DNA from: JAPOKJ01 sp031421635
Lineage (GTDB): Bacteria > Pseudomonadota > Gammaproteobacteria > Burkholderiales > Burkholderiaceae_E
NCBI GenBank assembly: GCA_031421635.1
Contig: JANOPA010000072.1
Location: 62,001-126,000 of the forward strand
Direction of reading: 5' to 3'
Length of the DNA stretch: 64,000 nt
This document shows, piece by piece, positions 43,532 to 53,103 of this stretch. The first letter of the stretch is position 1. Each line of letters begins with the position of its first letter. The notes under the pieces are model-generated. The model did not search any database and was not told the origin of the DNA. It saw only the letters and a list, made by a program, of their open reading frames with translations. The translations under genes were made by a program, and so were the position numbers.

Positions 43532-46500
43532 TTAAGGTGCAATCTCTAGTTCGCTTTCATTACTTGCAACCAAGCGCTCGGTGGTGGCAATGGCATCCAC
43601 GATGCCCTTGGCGTCCTGGAGTGCGGTCGCCGTTACTAGCACTTCGAGAGCTTTACCGCTTTTGGCAATGCGTTGCGTGATGTATGGGTCTAACACCGCT
43701 CCGCGCGCTAACTGACTAAACTTCGCGGCTGACTCAGCCCGTGCCTTGGCGGGGATTCGATCTTGAACATTCATTAGAATGGCTTCGTCTTCACTCCAGC
43801 CATACAACTTCATAGCGCCCAGATTCCAAGCGATCGTCTTACCGTCAAGGGCTTGAACTGTAATGGCGTCGTGAGAGTCGCGCACAACCACCGCTAAACG
43901 CAAAAGATCGTTTGTTTTTCGCAAAGCCTCACGTGCGAGCACGGTCTCCGTAACGTCTACAAAGGAGATGACGGCACCCTCGATCACGTTATCGAGGGTT
44001 CGATAAGGCAAAATTCGCATCGTGAACCATTTTTGGTCTTTGGTTTTAATATTAATTTCCTGGGTCTTGAGTGTATCGAGAACCTTTTGAATATCCACAG
44101 CTAAGTTGTTATAGTCAAGGATATTTGAAACGATATGATGCACGGGACGACCGACGTCCCCAGGGATTAAATTGATCAGAATTTTCGCGGCGGGCGTAAA
44201 ACGAAGCAGTCGAAGCTGGTGGTCCACAAAAATTGTGCCGATGCCCGTTCCAGACAAGAGGTTGTTCATATCGTTATTAATCCGCGTCAAATCGACTAGC
44301 CTGGTTTGTAGTTCGCCGTTGACGGTACCAAGCTCCTCATTGATGGACTGCATTTCCTCCTTGGAAGTTTCGAGTTCCTCGTTGGTGGACTGTAGTTCCT
44401 CATTGACGGATTGCATTTCCTCATTCGACGACTTCAATTCCTCATTGGAGGTTTCAAGTTCTTCGTGAGTGCTCTGTAAATACTCGTCCTTGGCTAAGAG
44501 TTCTGCCTGGAGCACCGAGATGTGAAGTGTCAGTTCTGTCAGCCCGCTTTCAGCACCTTTGCCATGATCGCCAATGACACCTTGAATGTCTGGAGCGGCG
44601 CTTAGCACGACCTGACTCGCGGCTATGGGTTCCTTCGCATCCTCTAATGTAATTAAATATTGGTAAGAATCCGTCGCTTCGGTGCCCAAGGGAATTGGAA
44701 AAATGCTGACGTTTACCGAGGTAAAATGCCCATTGGTCTTCACGCTGATACCCGCGCGACGCACCATAGTCTGGGTTTTCGCAGCCTGTTTAAGCGCGAC
44801 TGATAGGTCTCTGCGCAACCCTTCACGAGCCATTTTGAGAATGTTGCTCGTGTTGGTTTCACCAGGAGCGGGCTCGAGATACATACCGGCACGGCCGTGC
44901 AAGTAATAAACGTCGCCATTCGCGTTCACGAGCGCGCTGATCGGAGCGAAGTGAGCGAGCAATGCTTGTTCAATGATCTCGCGACTGGGTCGCGGTAGTC
45001 GGGGCGAAAACTTTGAACTAAGACTCGCGTTCTTTGGGTCTGAAGTGGTCGAAACGGTAACAGAGGAGTTGGCGGATGGCTTGCGGTTCTCTTGCTTTTC
45101 AATTTTGCGCTCGTAGATCTTTGACTTCCGTTCAAACACAGAAAAGAGTTCCGGGAAATCACCAATGCCCTCAGAAGTGCCGAGAAACAATTTGCCTCCA
45201 GGGTTGAGAGCATAATGGAACAAGTGAATGACTTTCTTTTGTAGCGCGTTTCCGAAATAAATCAAGAGGTTTCGACAGGTAATGAGATCCATTTTTGAAA
45301 ACGGCGGATCTTTTGTAACATTTTGCTCCGAAAAAATGAGCATGTCTCGGATGGGCTTTTTGATGAGGTAACCATTGCGCTCCGGGACGGCACTAAAAAA
45401 ACGACTCAGTCGCTCCGCAGGTAGGTCGGCCTTGATAGAGTCTGGATAAAAGCCGCCGCGAGCCAAGGAAATTGCACGACTGTCGATGTCGGTTGCAAAG
45501 AGCTGCACCGAAAAACTTTGTTGAAGTAGCGACATGCGTTCTTGCAAAAGCATCGCAATTGAGTAGGCCTCCTCCCCTGTTGAGCAGCCTGCCGTCCAAA
45601 TTCTAATCACAGACCCCGGCGCCTTCCCCTCGAAAAGCTTGGGAATCACCTTGTCCTCAAGATCCTTGAACGCCTCTGTATCTCTAAAAAAATTTGTGAC
45701 TCCAATCAATAAATCGCGGAAAAGTGCTTGGATTTCGTTTGGAGTATTTTTTAAAAATTTGGTATACGCCGTGATGGTGTCAATTTGTTGCACAACCATG
45801 CGTCGTTCAATACGTCGTATGATGGTGCTGGGCTTATATTGCGAAAAATCATGAGTGGTCTTGGCCCGCAACAGCACAAAAATTTGGTCTAGCGCATTGT
45901 GATTTTTGGACCCTGCGTCCTTTTCAACAAAATGGAACGAGGTGAAAACGCGCCTGACGAAGTTCATCAGTTGGGCTGGCATTTCATGAGGAGGAAGTTG
46001 GTAATCAACTATTGTCGTTTCTAAAACACTCTTAGGCATGCCGTCAAATTCGGCCGTGCTCGGCGTTTGAGCCATCACCATCCCGCCCGCCGTTTTGATG
46101 GCCTTACTTCCCATGCTTCCGTCTCGACCCGTACCTGATAAGACGATTCCAATGGCGGCCTCACCCTGATCCTGTGCAAGCGAACGGAAAAAACAATCTA
46201 TGGGCATGCGATGGCCTCGGGGTTCGCTGGGCTCCGCCAATTGCAAGCGCCCGTGCAGCAGCGACATTTCTTGGTTGGGTGGAATGACGTAGACGCAATT
46301 GACCCGTACCTGCATACCGTTGGTCACTTCACACACCTCCATGGAGGTATATCGCCGTAATAGTTCGGAGAGGAGGCTTTTATGGTCCGGCGCAAGATGC
46401 TGCACGAGCACAAAGGCCATCGACATGTCCTTGCCGGGCGGGATTCCATTCAGAAAGCTTTCAAAGGCCGAAAGTCCGCCAGCGGAGGCGCCAATACCAA

Positions 46501-46537
46501 CAATAGGGAAGAGGGTAGAGAGGGTTTTGGCGATCAT
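43532..46537 (-). CDS. CheB-CheR-PAS fusion protein
   Basis: A 1001-residue fusion. A CheB methylesterase domain (about 8-190) has GIGASAGG, VQHLAPDH and GTGRDGSMG supplying Ser, His and Asp. A CheR methyltransferase follows (about 210-475), with IRRIERRM and the SAM-binding WTAGCSTGEEAYSIA. After a linker comes a long heptad coiled coil (about 685-745) and two PAS domains (about 755-860 and 870-985). There is no receiver on CheB and no kinase at the C-terminus; the next gene, abutting it, encodes a PAS protein with a dead DHp. No chemoreceptors are near, so it probably serves a non-chemotactic signalling path. ATG 46537 gives a normal start. Confidence 0.9.
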   Translation of the reverse strand: MIAKTLSTLFPIVGIGASAGGLSAFESFLNGIPPGKDMSMAFVLVQHLAPDHKSLLSELLRRYTSMEVCEVTNGMQVRVNCVYVIPPNQEMSLLHGRLQLAEPSEPRGHRMPIDCFFRSLAQDQGEAAIGIVLSGTGRDGSMGSKAIKTAGGMVMAQTPSTAEFDGMPKSVLETTIVDYQLPPHEMPAQLMNFVRRVFTSFHFVEKDAGSKNHNALDQIFVLLRAKTTHDFSQYKPSTIIRRIERRMVVQQIDTITAYTKFLKNTPNEIQALFRDLLIGVTNFFRDTEAFKDLEDKVIPKLFEGKAPGSVIRIWTAGCSTGEEAYSIAMLLQERMSLLQQSFSVQLFATDIDSRAISLARGGFYPDSIKADLPAERLSRFFSAVPERNGYLIKKPIRDMLIFSEQNVTKDPPFSKMDLITCRNLLIYFGNALQKKVIHLFHYALNPGGKLFLGTSEGIGDFPELFSVFERKSKIYERKIEKQENRKPSANSSVTVSTTSDPKNASLSSKFSPRLPRPSREIIEQALLAHFAPISALVNANGDVYYLHGRAGMYLEPAPGETNTSNILKMAREGLRRDLSVALKQAAKTQTMVRRAGISVKTNGHFTSVNVSIFPIPLGTEATDSYQYLITLEDAKEPIAASQVVLSAAPDIQGVIGDHGKGAESGLTELTLHISVLQAELLAKDEYLQSTHEELETSNEELKSSNEEMQSVNEELQSTNEELETSKEEMQSINEELGTVNGELQTRLVDLTRINNDMNNLLSGTGIGTIFVDHQLRLLRFTPAAKILINLIPGDVGRPVHHIVSNILDYNNLAVDIQKVLDTLKTQEINIKTKDQKWFTMRILPYRTLDNVIEGAVISFVDVTETVLAREALRKTNDLLRLAVVVRDSHDAITVQALDGKTIAWNLGAMKLYGWSEDEAILMNVQDRIPAKARAESAAKFSQLARGAVLDPYITQRIAKSGKALEVLVTATALQDAKGIVDAIATTERLVASNESELEIAP
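44336..44469 (-). repeat. 21-bp periodic DNA repeats encoding the heptad coiled coil
   Basis: Six to seven 21-bp units coding for variants of N-E-E-L-x-x-S lie within the CheB/CheR gene. They encode the regular coiled coil between the methyltransferase and PAS parts. Such near-identical units could change in number by slippage. Confidence 0.7.
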
Positions 46538-46577
46538 GGTTTCTGAAAAAATTCTTTGGCACTTCGCCACTTCAATG

Positions 46578-46620
46578 AGTACGCCACATGAGGGAAAGAG
46601 AGTCGGTGCGGCAGTGAACA
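46578..46620 (-). promoter_or_regulatory. Weaker dyad-type promoter of the CheB/CheR operon
   Basis: GGTGCG-GCAG-TGAACA (46605-46620) has two mismatches. CGTACT (46583-46578, minus strand) sits at the standard spacing but is a poor -10. The predicted leader is 34 nt. Confidence 0.4.
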
Positions 46621-46675
46621 ATGGAGTGGGTATTTTACGATACGACGTACAAAGTCACTCGATAATGAGAGGGGT

Positions 46676-47281
46676 TTATGGTTTGACGATTCCTTGCCCG
46701 GCCCGCTCCGGGAGGCCTTGAAACGGTCCGAGGGGGTTGGTTTGAAGGGTCGTTTCACGAATTAAAGGCTGACCACCGTACAACGTCAAGACGACTTGAT
46801 CGTCGACAAAAACAATCGTTGCGTTGAAGCTCCAACCGAGAGCCTGTGTTTCGCGGCGGAAATTGAATAAATCCAAAAAGGCGTTCCCGACGCGTTTTTG
46901 CCTGACCTCGCGTTGAGTGAGTTGATAACCCGTGCAACGCTTGCCGCGCTCCATACATTCTCGAATACCGCGCTCAAGCTGATCGGCCCGCAAGACATTA
47001 CCCGTCCCGAAACGTTGCACCAAATCCGAATAGGAGAGCAGGCTGACGCTTGGGTTTAGAAAGGGATCCAGCCCCATGGCGTGCACGTCGTCACGGTGGC
47101 TTTCAAAAGGATGGATCTTAATAAACATGTCTCGAGCGTTTTCGAAGCTTGTCCAGCCCATGCCTTGCCGCGATTCTCCCGCGGGAAGCATATTGGCGCA
47201 CGACGTTAACAGGCCGACTGCAGCCACGATAAAAGATATTTTGGGCAATAAAGATCTCCGCGTCGTTACGGCGGTTTTCAC
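46676..47281 (-). CDS. Lipoprotein of unknown function in the acetate kinase operon
   Basis: A 201-residue protein with a signal peptide and lipobox GLLTSCAN. The mature part has FIKIHPFESHRDDVHAMGLDPF, a cysteine pair (ECMERGKRC) and a beta-rich C-terminal region (NATIVFVDDQVVLTLYGG) with a proline-rich end. The layout loosely recalls small outer-membrane assembly lipoproteins, but I do not recognise a family. Its ATG overlaps the ackA stop by four bases, so it is translated with acetate kinase. Confidence 0.7.
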   Translation of the reverse strand: MKTAVTTRRSLLPKISFIVAAVGLLTSCANMLPAGESRQGMGWTSFENARDMFIKIHPFESHRDDVHAMGLDPFLNPSVSLLSYSDLVQRFGTGNVLRADQLERGIRECMERGKRCTGYQLTQREVRQKRVGNAFLDLFNFRRETQALGWSFNATIVFVDDQVVLTLYGGQPLIRETTLQTNPLGPFQGLPERAGQGIVKP

Positions 47282-48510
47282 GTGCTGCTCTGCGCAACTT
47301 GGCCCGGTTGGCAGGTGAGTGCCCGGACGGTGTGCAGGGCAATCACTTGCTCTTCATCGGTAGGCACCACGGCGATTTGGAGCTTGCTCGAGGGAGCATG
47401 GATCAATTCTAGATCGACCTGATTGGCAAGCGGGTCTAGGGATGCTCCGAGCCATTGACAGCCGTCGACAACTCTTGCCCGAATTTGAGGCGCGTTCTCC
47501 CCAATGCCGCCCGTAAAAATTAATGCATCTAGGCCGCCCATGGAGGCTGCTAAAGAGCCAATTTCACCCACCAAACGGAATACAAAGAGGTCGATCGCTT
47601 GGAGGGCCGCCGGTGCCGTGCTCTTCAGAAGAGTTTGCATGTCCGCGCTGATTCCCGAAACCCCAAGAAGCCCCGATTGTTGATATAGCATTGAGCTGAC
47701 TTGCTTACTGGTCATCTTGAGTTGTTGCAGGAGGTAAAGGACCACGCCGGGGTCCAAGGTGCCGCAGCGGGTGCCCATGAGGAGACCGTCCAGCGCTGAA
47801 AATCCCATCGTTGAAGTGACGCTTTTGCTGTTTTTAATTGCGCAAAGACTCGAACCATTGCCGAGATGCGCAACAATCACTTTTCCAGTGGACTGGTCGC
47901 CCAATACCCGGGTAAATTGTGAGGTGATAAATTCCATGGATAGACCGTGAAAACCGTAGCGCTGAACTCCTAAATCGGTGATTTCTCGAGGTAGGCCTAA
48001 GGCACGCGCGACCCAAGGCTGCTCACAATGAAAGGTGGTATCGAAGCAGGCTACTTGCTGTGCATCACCAAAATGCTTTTGGGTGAGTTTGATGGCATGA
48101 AGACAGGCAGGTTGGTGGATTGGGGCAAGCGGAACGAGTGCTTCGAGATCTACGAGGACGGCGGGGGATATCACCACAGGTTTTAAATATTTCGTTCCAC
48201 CATGGACCACCCGGTGCCCAATGGCATCGATATTCAATTCGCCATAGTGCTCGTTGATCCAAGCGATGACGCGAGGTATGGCCTCAAGACTGTCGAATGT
48301 AGAAGCTTGACTCGCTTCCGACCGAGGATGAAATTTTTCGCCATTTATATCGGAAAAATTGATGACGGTTTCTTGCTCCACTAGACGAATTTGACCACGT
48401 CCTACCAATGCAACATCAGTTTCGCCGCCGAACTGGCTGAACAAGGCAAATTTGATCCCCGATGAGCCTGCATTGATAACAAGTAAGGCGGAGTTTTTTC
48501 GGCAGAGCAT
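47278..48510 (-). CDS. ackA: Acetate kinase
   Basis: A 410-residue kinase interconverting acetyl phosphate plus ADP and acetate plus ATP. Conserved motifs are VINAGSSGIKF near the start, RYGFHGLSMEF (an unusual version of GFHGxSH), HLGNGSSLCAI, MGFSALDGLLMGTR and FTGGIGEN. No phosphotransacetylase gene is in the window; the phosphoketolase that would supply acetyl phosphate is a pseudogene at 50933-53075. The frame is open to 48627, but ATG 48510 gives the normal N-terminus. The promoter geometry predicts a start almost at the ATG, so the message may be leaderless. Confidence 0.93.
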   Translation of the reverse strand: MLCRKNSALLVINAGSSGIKFALFSQFGGETDVALVGRGQIRLVEQETVINFSDINGEKFHPRSEASQASTFDSLEAIPRVIAWINEHYGELNIDAIGHRVVHGGTKYLKPVVISPAVLVDLEALVPLAPIHQPACLHAIKLTQKHFGDAQQVACFDTTFHCEQPWVARALGLPREITDLGVQRYGFHGLSMEFITSQFTRVLGDQSTGKVIVAHLGNGSSLCAIKNSKSVTSTMGFSALDGLLMGTRCGTLDPGVVLYLLQQLKMTSKQVSSMLYQQSGLLGVSGISADMQTLLKSTAPAALQAIDLFVFRLVGEIGSLAASMGGLDALIFTGGIGENAPQIRARVVDGCQWLGASLDPLANQVDLELIHAPSSKLQIAVVPTDEEQVIALHTVRALTCQPGQVAQSST

Positions 48511-48516
48511 CTTCAA

Positions 48517-48560
48517 TATATATCTCAACCTTAGAACGAGCGTCTGTACACCATCGTACC
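48517..48560 (-). promoter_or_regulatory. Dyad-type promoter of ackA
   Basis: TGTACA-CCAT-CGTACC (48545-48560) has two mismatches, one per half. TATATA (48522-48517, minus strand) is one base off the standard spacing. The transcript would begin at or next to the ackA ATG. It is divergent from the dyad at 48598. Confidence 0.5.
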
Positions 48561-48597
48561 TTGTCGAGCGTCGCGTGGAATACAAATAACTGTTCTT

Positions 48598-48640
48598 TGT
48601 GCGTTTCCGAACTGATTTAATTGTCAATTTCAGTCAATTT
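48598..48640 (+). promoter_or_regulatory. Dyad-type promoter of the triple-BON gene
   Basis: TGTGCG-TTTC-CGAACT (48598-48613) has one mismatch. CAATTT (48635-48640) is at the standard spacing but weak. A start near 48647 leaves a 22-nt leader with CAAGGAG. Confidence 0.5.
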
Positions 48641-48668
48641 TTAGGCTAGCCATTACAAGGAGTGCGCG

Positions 48669-49322
48669 ATGCTTAGGGGCCCTGAACTACAGCATAATAT
48701 TGTTGCCGAATTGCAAAAAGAGCGTGCGCTCAGATCCGATTTGATCAAGGTTGTCGCAAATGATAGTGCGATCACCTTGTCGGGTGACGTCGGAAGCTTC
48801 TTTGAGAAACTTGCTGCGGAGCGTGCGGCTCGTCGCGTTTCAGGCGTAAGGCAGGTGGCTAATTTGGTTCAAGTCAAAATTATGAGTCAGGATGTACGTA
48901 CCGACAAAGAAATTTTAAAGACGGCGACTAATGCCTTGAGAAGTTTAGCTCACTTACCTAAAGACGCGATTAATGCGGAAGTGGTGGAGGGAGTGGTGAC
49001 CCTCATGGGTTTCGTAGACTGGCAATGTCAAAGACTGGCCGCCATCAACACGGTGGCTAAGCTGTATGGCGTTAAAGCTATTGACGATCAAATCACCGTC
49101 AATGCGCCGGAATCGTCTAAACTGGTCCAGGCCGATATTGAAGCTGCCTTGGAGCGTTGCGCCCTTGCCTACACCCGCATGGTCACGGTTCACGTCAATG
49201 GTTCGAATGTGACGCTAAGTGGCCGTGTCGCAAGTTGGTCCGAACGTGAGTTGGCCAAGCAGGCTGCATGGGCAAGCCCTGGTGTTCTAAAGGTCATCGA
49301 CCACATGACCGCCCCACTTTAG
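48669..49322 (+). CDS. Triple BON-domain protein
   Basis: A 217-residue protein made of three BON domains (about 5-70, 76-145 and 150-217), each with the glycine core AITLSGDVGS, VVTLMGFVDW or NVTLSGRVAS followed by a helix and a V-x-x-V strand. There is no signal peptide, so it may be cytoplasmic, as many triple-BON proteins of Proteobacteria seem to be. BON domains bind membranes or ligands and occur in osmotic and stress proteins. AAGGAG precedes the ATG. The stop overlaps that of the convergent single-BON gene by four bases. Confidence 0.88.
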   Translation: MLRGPELQHNIVAELQKERALRSDLIKVVANDSAITLSGDVGSFFEKLAAERAARRVSGVRQVANLVQVKIMSQDVRTDKEILKTATNALRSLAHLPKDAINAEVVEGVVTLMGFVDWQCQRLAAINTVAKLYGVKAIDDQITVNAPESSKLVQADIEAALERCALAYTRMVTVHVNGSNVTLSGRVASWSERELAKQAAWASPGVLKVIDHMTAPL

Positions 49323-49585
49323 TTTGGGCAAGTACGGCCCTTCGAGTTGCGAATGTCAAGGTGATCGCTAATGCCAATTACGCCCGTGATGCTTTGTAGC
49401 GCTTGGGTGACGGCTCGTTTTTGAGAGATCCAAGACACTCTGCCAGAGATGGTCAACCAACCGTCCTGAACACGTACCGTGATCGTTTCTAGAGGTAAGC
49501 CGGAGGTACATTGCAAAAACTTCTGAGCCAATTTGGCGATATTCAAGTCGCCCGGATTATTTTCATGGAGAACTGTAATGTACAT
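49319..49585 (-). CDS. Single BON-domain protein
   Basis: An 88-residue protein with no signal peptide, consisting of one BON domain: IAKLAQKFLQCTSGLP, then VRVQDGWLTISGRVSWISQKRAV and ITGVIGISDHLDI. It resembles the third domain of the neighbouring 48669 protein (the VSW/VASW motif) and may derive from it. Its coding region is convergent with that gene, with overlapping stops. Only a degenerate dyad (49643-49658) lies upstream. Confidence 0.75.
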   Translation of the reverse strand: MYITVLHENNPGDLNIAKLAQKFLQCTSGLPLETITVRVQDGWLTISGRVSWISQKRAVTQALQSITGVIGISDHLDIRNSKGRTCPN

Positions 49586-49716
49586 ATTTTTCTCGCAACT
49601 TGGCCACTGATGGACACCATGGGCCTTGACAGAAAAAAGTTCGGTGCGCCAACACTCTTTGAGCGTGCACGACCATTGTTCCCTCCCTTTGTTTTGACTT
49701 TGAAGACTAATCGTCT

Positions 49717-50829
49717 ATGAAAAGTCATGCTAAAGGGACGGTTGTCGCGAGCGTGCCGGTCAAACCTGCTTTGGCCGAAAGCGTGTCGATTCTCCCCAGA
49801 GATCGAGTTTTACTCACTCTTCTGATTGTCGCCTCGGTGGCCCTCGCTTGGATATTGTTACCCTTCTATGGGTCGATTATGTGGGCCATGATTATTGGCC
49901 TGATGTTCGCGCCAGTGCATCGTTGGATAAGCTCAAAATTGGGACAACATCACAGCCTAGCGGCCTTGTCGACGCTTGCACTCGTCATCCTCATCGTCAT
50001 TCTGCCCGTGGCCTTGATCTCTGCCGCACTCGCCAAGGAGGCCGCAGGATTATTCGCTCAAATTCAATCCGGAGAGATCAATCCGACTGTTTATCTTCGA
50101 AGAGTCTTCGAGGCCTTGCCACCCTGGATTGTTGCGTGGCTCAATCGGCTGGGTCTTTTCAACTTTGAAATGCTTCTGACTCGCGCGGTTGCAGGCTTAA
50201 GCCAGGGTAGTCAAATAATTGCAACGCACGCACTCAGTTTTGGACAACTGACCTTCGAATTTATCGCGATGCTTTTTGTAACTTTGTATTTGTCTTTTTT
50301 TCTAATCCGAGATGGCGACGAACTTGCACGGGGAGTGCGTCGAGCCATTCCATTGGAGAGAACTCACAAACTTGAGCTAATTTCAAAATTCACCACCGTA
50401 ATCCGTGCGACGGTCAAAGGAAACCTGCTAATTGCAGGCATCCAAGGGGCCTTAGGCGGGATTGCGTTTTGGGCTTTAGAAGTTTCCGGCGCCTTACTTT
50501 GGGCCGTGCTGATGGCCTTTTTATCGTTAGTACCGGCTGTGGGCGCAGGGCTTGTCTGGTTACCTGTAGCGGTCTATTTCTTTGTGACTGGTGCATTTTG
50601 GCAAGGCTTTGCACTTTTGGCTTATGGCGTTTTAGTGATCGGCTTGGTCGATAACCTGCTTCGCCCCGTGTTGGTCGGCAAGGACACGAGAATGCCCGAC
50701 TATGTGGTCATGATTACTACCTTGGGCGGCCTGGCGGTCACTGGAATTAACGGCTTTATCTTGGGTCCGGTCATCGCGGCGATGTTTATCGCCGTTCTTC
50801 ATATTTATCAATCGAGGGGTGGCGATTAG
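49717..50829 (+). CDS. AI-2E (PerM/YdiK) family transporter
   Basis: A 370-residue inner-membrane protein with about eight helices: a first pair around 30-70, one near 82-105, the amphipathic middle region with YLRRVFEALPPWIVAWLNRLG, and a C-terminal bundle including SLVPAVGAGLVWLPVAVYFF and GLVDNLLRPVLVG. The DNLLRPxLVG motif is the family hallmark. Members export small molecules or sodium (TqsA was linked to autoinducer-2); the substrate here is unknown. No dyad promoter was found upstream. Confidence 0.88.
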   Translation: MKSHAKGTVVASVPVKPALAESVSILPRDRVLLTLLIVASVALAWILLPFYGSIMWAMIIGLMFAPVHRWISSKLGQHHSLAALSTLALVILIVILPVALISAALAKEAAGLFAQIQSGEINPTVYLRRVFEALPPWIVAWLNRLGLFNFEMLLTRAVAGLSQGSQIIATHALSFGQLTFEFIAMLFVTLYLSFFLIRDGDELARGVRRAIPLERTHKLELISKFTTVIRATVKGNLLIAGIQGALGGIAFWALEVSGALLWAVLMAFLSLVPAVGAGLVWLPVAVYFFVTGAFWQGFALLAYGVLVIGLVDNLLRPVLVGKDTRMPDYVVMITTLGGLAVTGINGFILGPVIAAMFIAVLHIYQSRGGD

Positions 50830-50850
50830 CATTCGCATGCTTGCCGAGCG

Positions 50851-50893
50851 TGTTCACTAACGAACATACATCCTTAATTTGTTGCCGTATGCT
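50851..50893 (+). promoter_or_regulatory. Dyad-type promoter of the phosphoketolase pseudogene
   Basis: TGTTCA-CTAA-CGAACA (50851-50866) has one mismatch, and TATGCT (50888-50893) is at the exact spacing, the same hexamer as at 12784-12789. The promoter is intact although the gene behind it is broken, so it may now drive the Old Yellow Enzyme gene. Confidence 0.65.
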
Positions 50894-50932
50894 GAGTGAT
50901 GAATTTGCTATCCTTGGACTCATCTGCTGAAC

Positions 50933-53075
50933 ATGATCTACATCTCTGGACCAGGTCATGGTGGCTAGGCCATGGTGAGCCAGACCTATCTTGAGGGCAG
51001 TTACAGCGAAACATACCCGGCGATAAGCCGTGACCTCGTGGGTATGAAGCGCTTGTTTGCTCAGTTCTTTTGCCCTGGCTGCATTTCCAGTCACGTCGCA
51101 CCAGGTATACCGGGATCGATTCATGAGGGTGGGGAGCTGGGGTATTCTTTGAGTCATGCCTTTGGCGCTGCATTCGACAATCCTTCCTTGATTGTCGCCT
51201 GCGTGATTGGCGATGGTGAGGCGGAGACGGGGCCGTTGGCAACTGCGTGGCACGCAAACAAGCTACTTGATCCGGTGGGCGATGGTGCGTTATTGCCGAT
51301 TTTGCATTTGAATGGGTTCAAGATCAGCAATCCGACCATCCTGGCCCGAATTGGTCGGGAGGAGCTTGAACAATTCTTGCGCGGTTGTGGCTGGTCGCCG
51401 ATATTTGTGGAGGGTGAAGATCCGTTCCTGATGCACCAGCTCATGGCCAGTGCGATGGATCAAGCCATCGCCCACATTCAAGAGATTCATAAGGATGCCA
51501 GGCTCCGAAATGCACGGAGCAGGCCGCGCTGGCCAATGATGGTTTTGCGCTCACCGAAAGACTGGACTGGGCCAAAGTTCCTCAATGGTTTGGCGGTTGA
51601 AGGAAGCTTTCGCTCGCGTCAGGTGCCTTGCCTGTTGGGGCGAAGAACCCTGAAAATGTCGCGGTACTTGAGGCCTGGATGAAGAGCTATCGGCCGCAGG
51701 AACATTTTGATGAGCACGGTCCACTCGTACCCGTCCTTAGTGAGTTTGCGCCAAAGGGGGCGGTACGAATGGGTGCCAATCCGCATGCCAATGGGGTCTG
51801 CTTTTGCGAGACCTAAAGTTACCCGATTTTCGATCTTACGGTTTGAAGGTAGAGTATCCCGGCGCTAGCGAATCGCAGGACACCTTAGTTTTGGGAGCGT
51901 TTCTTCGCGATATTGTGAACCTCAACCGGGACGAGAAGAACTTTCGAGTCTTTGGCCCTGATGAAACGCTTTCCAATAAACTTGGAGCAATTTTCCAAGC
52001 CACTGGGCGGCAATGGGACGCAGACATTACCGAGACCGATGAGTTCTTGGCGCGCTCGGGTCGGGTATTGGACTCTATGCTCAGCGAACATCAATGCCAA
52101 GGCTGGCTGGAGGGTTATCTGCTGACCGGTCGTCATGGCATTTTCAGCAGCTATGAGGCTTTTATTCGAATCATTGATTCTATGTTCAGCCAGCACGCCA
52201 AGTGGCTAAAGGTCGCAGCCGACCTTGCCTGGAGGCGACCGATCGCCTCGTTGAACTATTTGTTGAGCTCTCATGTCTGGCCGCAAGACCACAATGGGTT
52301 TACCCATCAAGATCCTGGCTTTCTCGACCATGTGATCAATAAAAAAGCGAGCATTGTTCGGGTGTATCTGCCGCCCGATGCCAATTGTCTGTTGTCGGTA
52401 GTGGGTCACTGTCTAAGAACAAAAAATTATGTGAACGTGATTGTGGCGAGCAAGCATCTCAGGCCTCAGTGGTTAAGTATGGATGCTGCAGTCAAGCACT
52501 ACAGCAAGGGCATAGGAATTTGGGGCTGTTCGAGCAACGCCCAAGGAAACACACCTGACATTGTCATGGCCTGCTGCGGCGAAACTCCTACGCTTGAAAC
52601 ACTGGCCGCGGTCACAATACTTCGCGAGCATTTGCCCCAATTGAAAATACGAGTCGTGAATGTGGTGGATCTTATGAGACTGCAACCCCAGCATGAGCAC
52701 AGCCACGGCCTCACTGTGACCGATTATGAGTCGCTTTTCACCAAGCACAGCCCGGTCGTTTTTGCCTTTCATGGCTACCCGGCACTGATTCTGCAACTGA
52801 CCTTCGAGCGCATGAACAGAAACCTGAAGGTCCATGGCTATTTGGAGGAGGGCACCATTACTACGCCCTTTGAAATGCGAGTGTTGAACAAACTGGATCG
52901 CTTTCATCTTGTTATGAGTGTTATTGAGCGCCTGCCGCTTTGGGCTGAACGTGCCGCTTATCTCAAGCAAATGGCACAAGACCAATTAATTGAACACCGA
53001 CTTTATATCCAGCGCTTCGGGCAAGACATGCCCGAGATACTGAATTGGACGTTGTCTAAAGCTCCAACGACCTAG
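50933..53075 (+). pseudogene. xfp: Phosphoketolase, decayed (5'-truncated, nonsense and two frameshifts)
   Basis: Remnant of a xylulose/fructose 6-phosphate phosphoketolase, which splits sugar phosphates to acetyl phosphate. Homology begins at LLNMIYISGPGHGG; the usual N-terminal 140 or so residues are missing. Right after GPGHGG there is an in-frame TAG (50966-50968). The frame then continues (GSIHEGGELGYSLSHAFGA, VIGDGEAETGPLATAW) until a one-base loss near 51622, after RSRQVP. The second piece (NPENVAVLEAWMKSYRPQE) ends in another one-base loss near 51797 in NPHANGG, after which the last 423 residues (FRVFGPDETLSNKL) are open to 53075. Three lesions plus the truncation make a functional enzyme very unlikely. 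Confidence 0.9.
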
Positions 53076-53103
53076 CAAACCTTAATTCTTAGGAATATAT
53101 CCG

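Noticed and set aside
49643..49658. Degenerate dyad upstream of the single-BON gene
   Set aside because: One half fits and CATGGT lies at the right distance, but the other half fails, so it was left out of the count of twenty.
50933..53075. Reading the phosphoketolase pieces as sequencing errors in an intact gene
   Set aside because: Two one-base losses could be errors, but the missing N-terminus and the in-frame TAG cannot be explained that way, and other genes in the window are free of such frameshifts.
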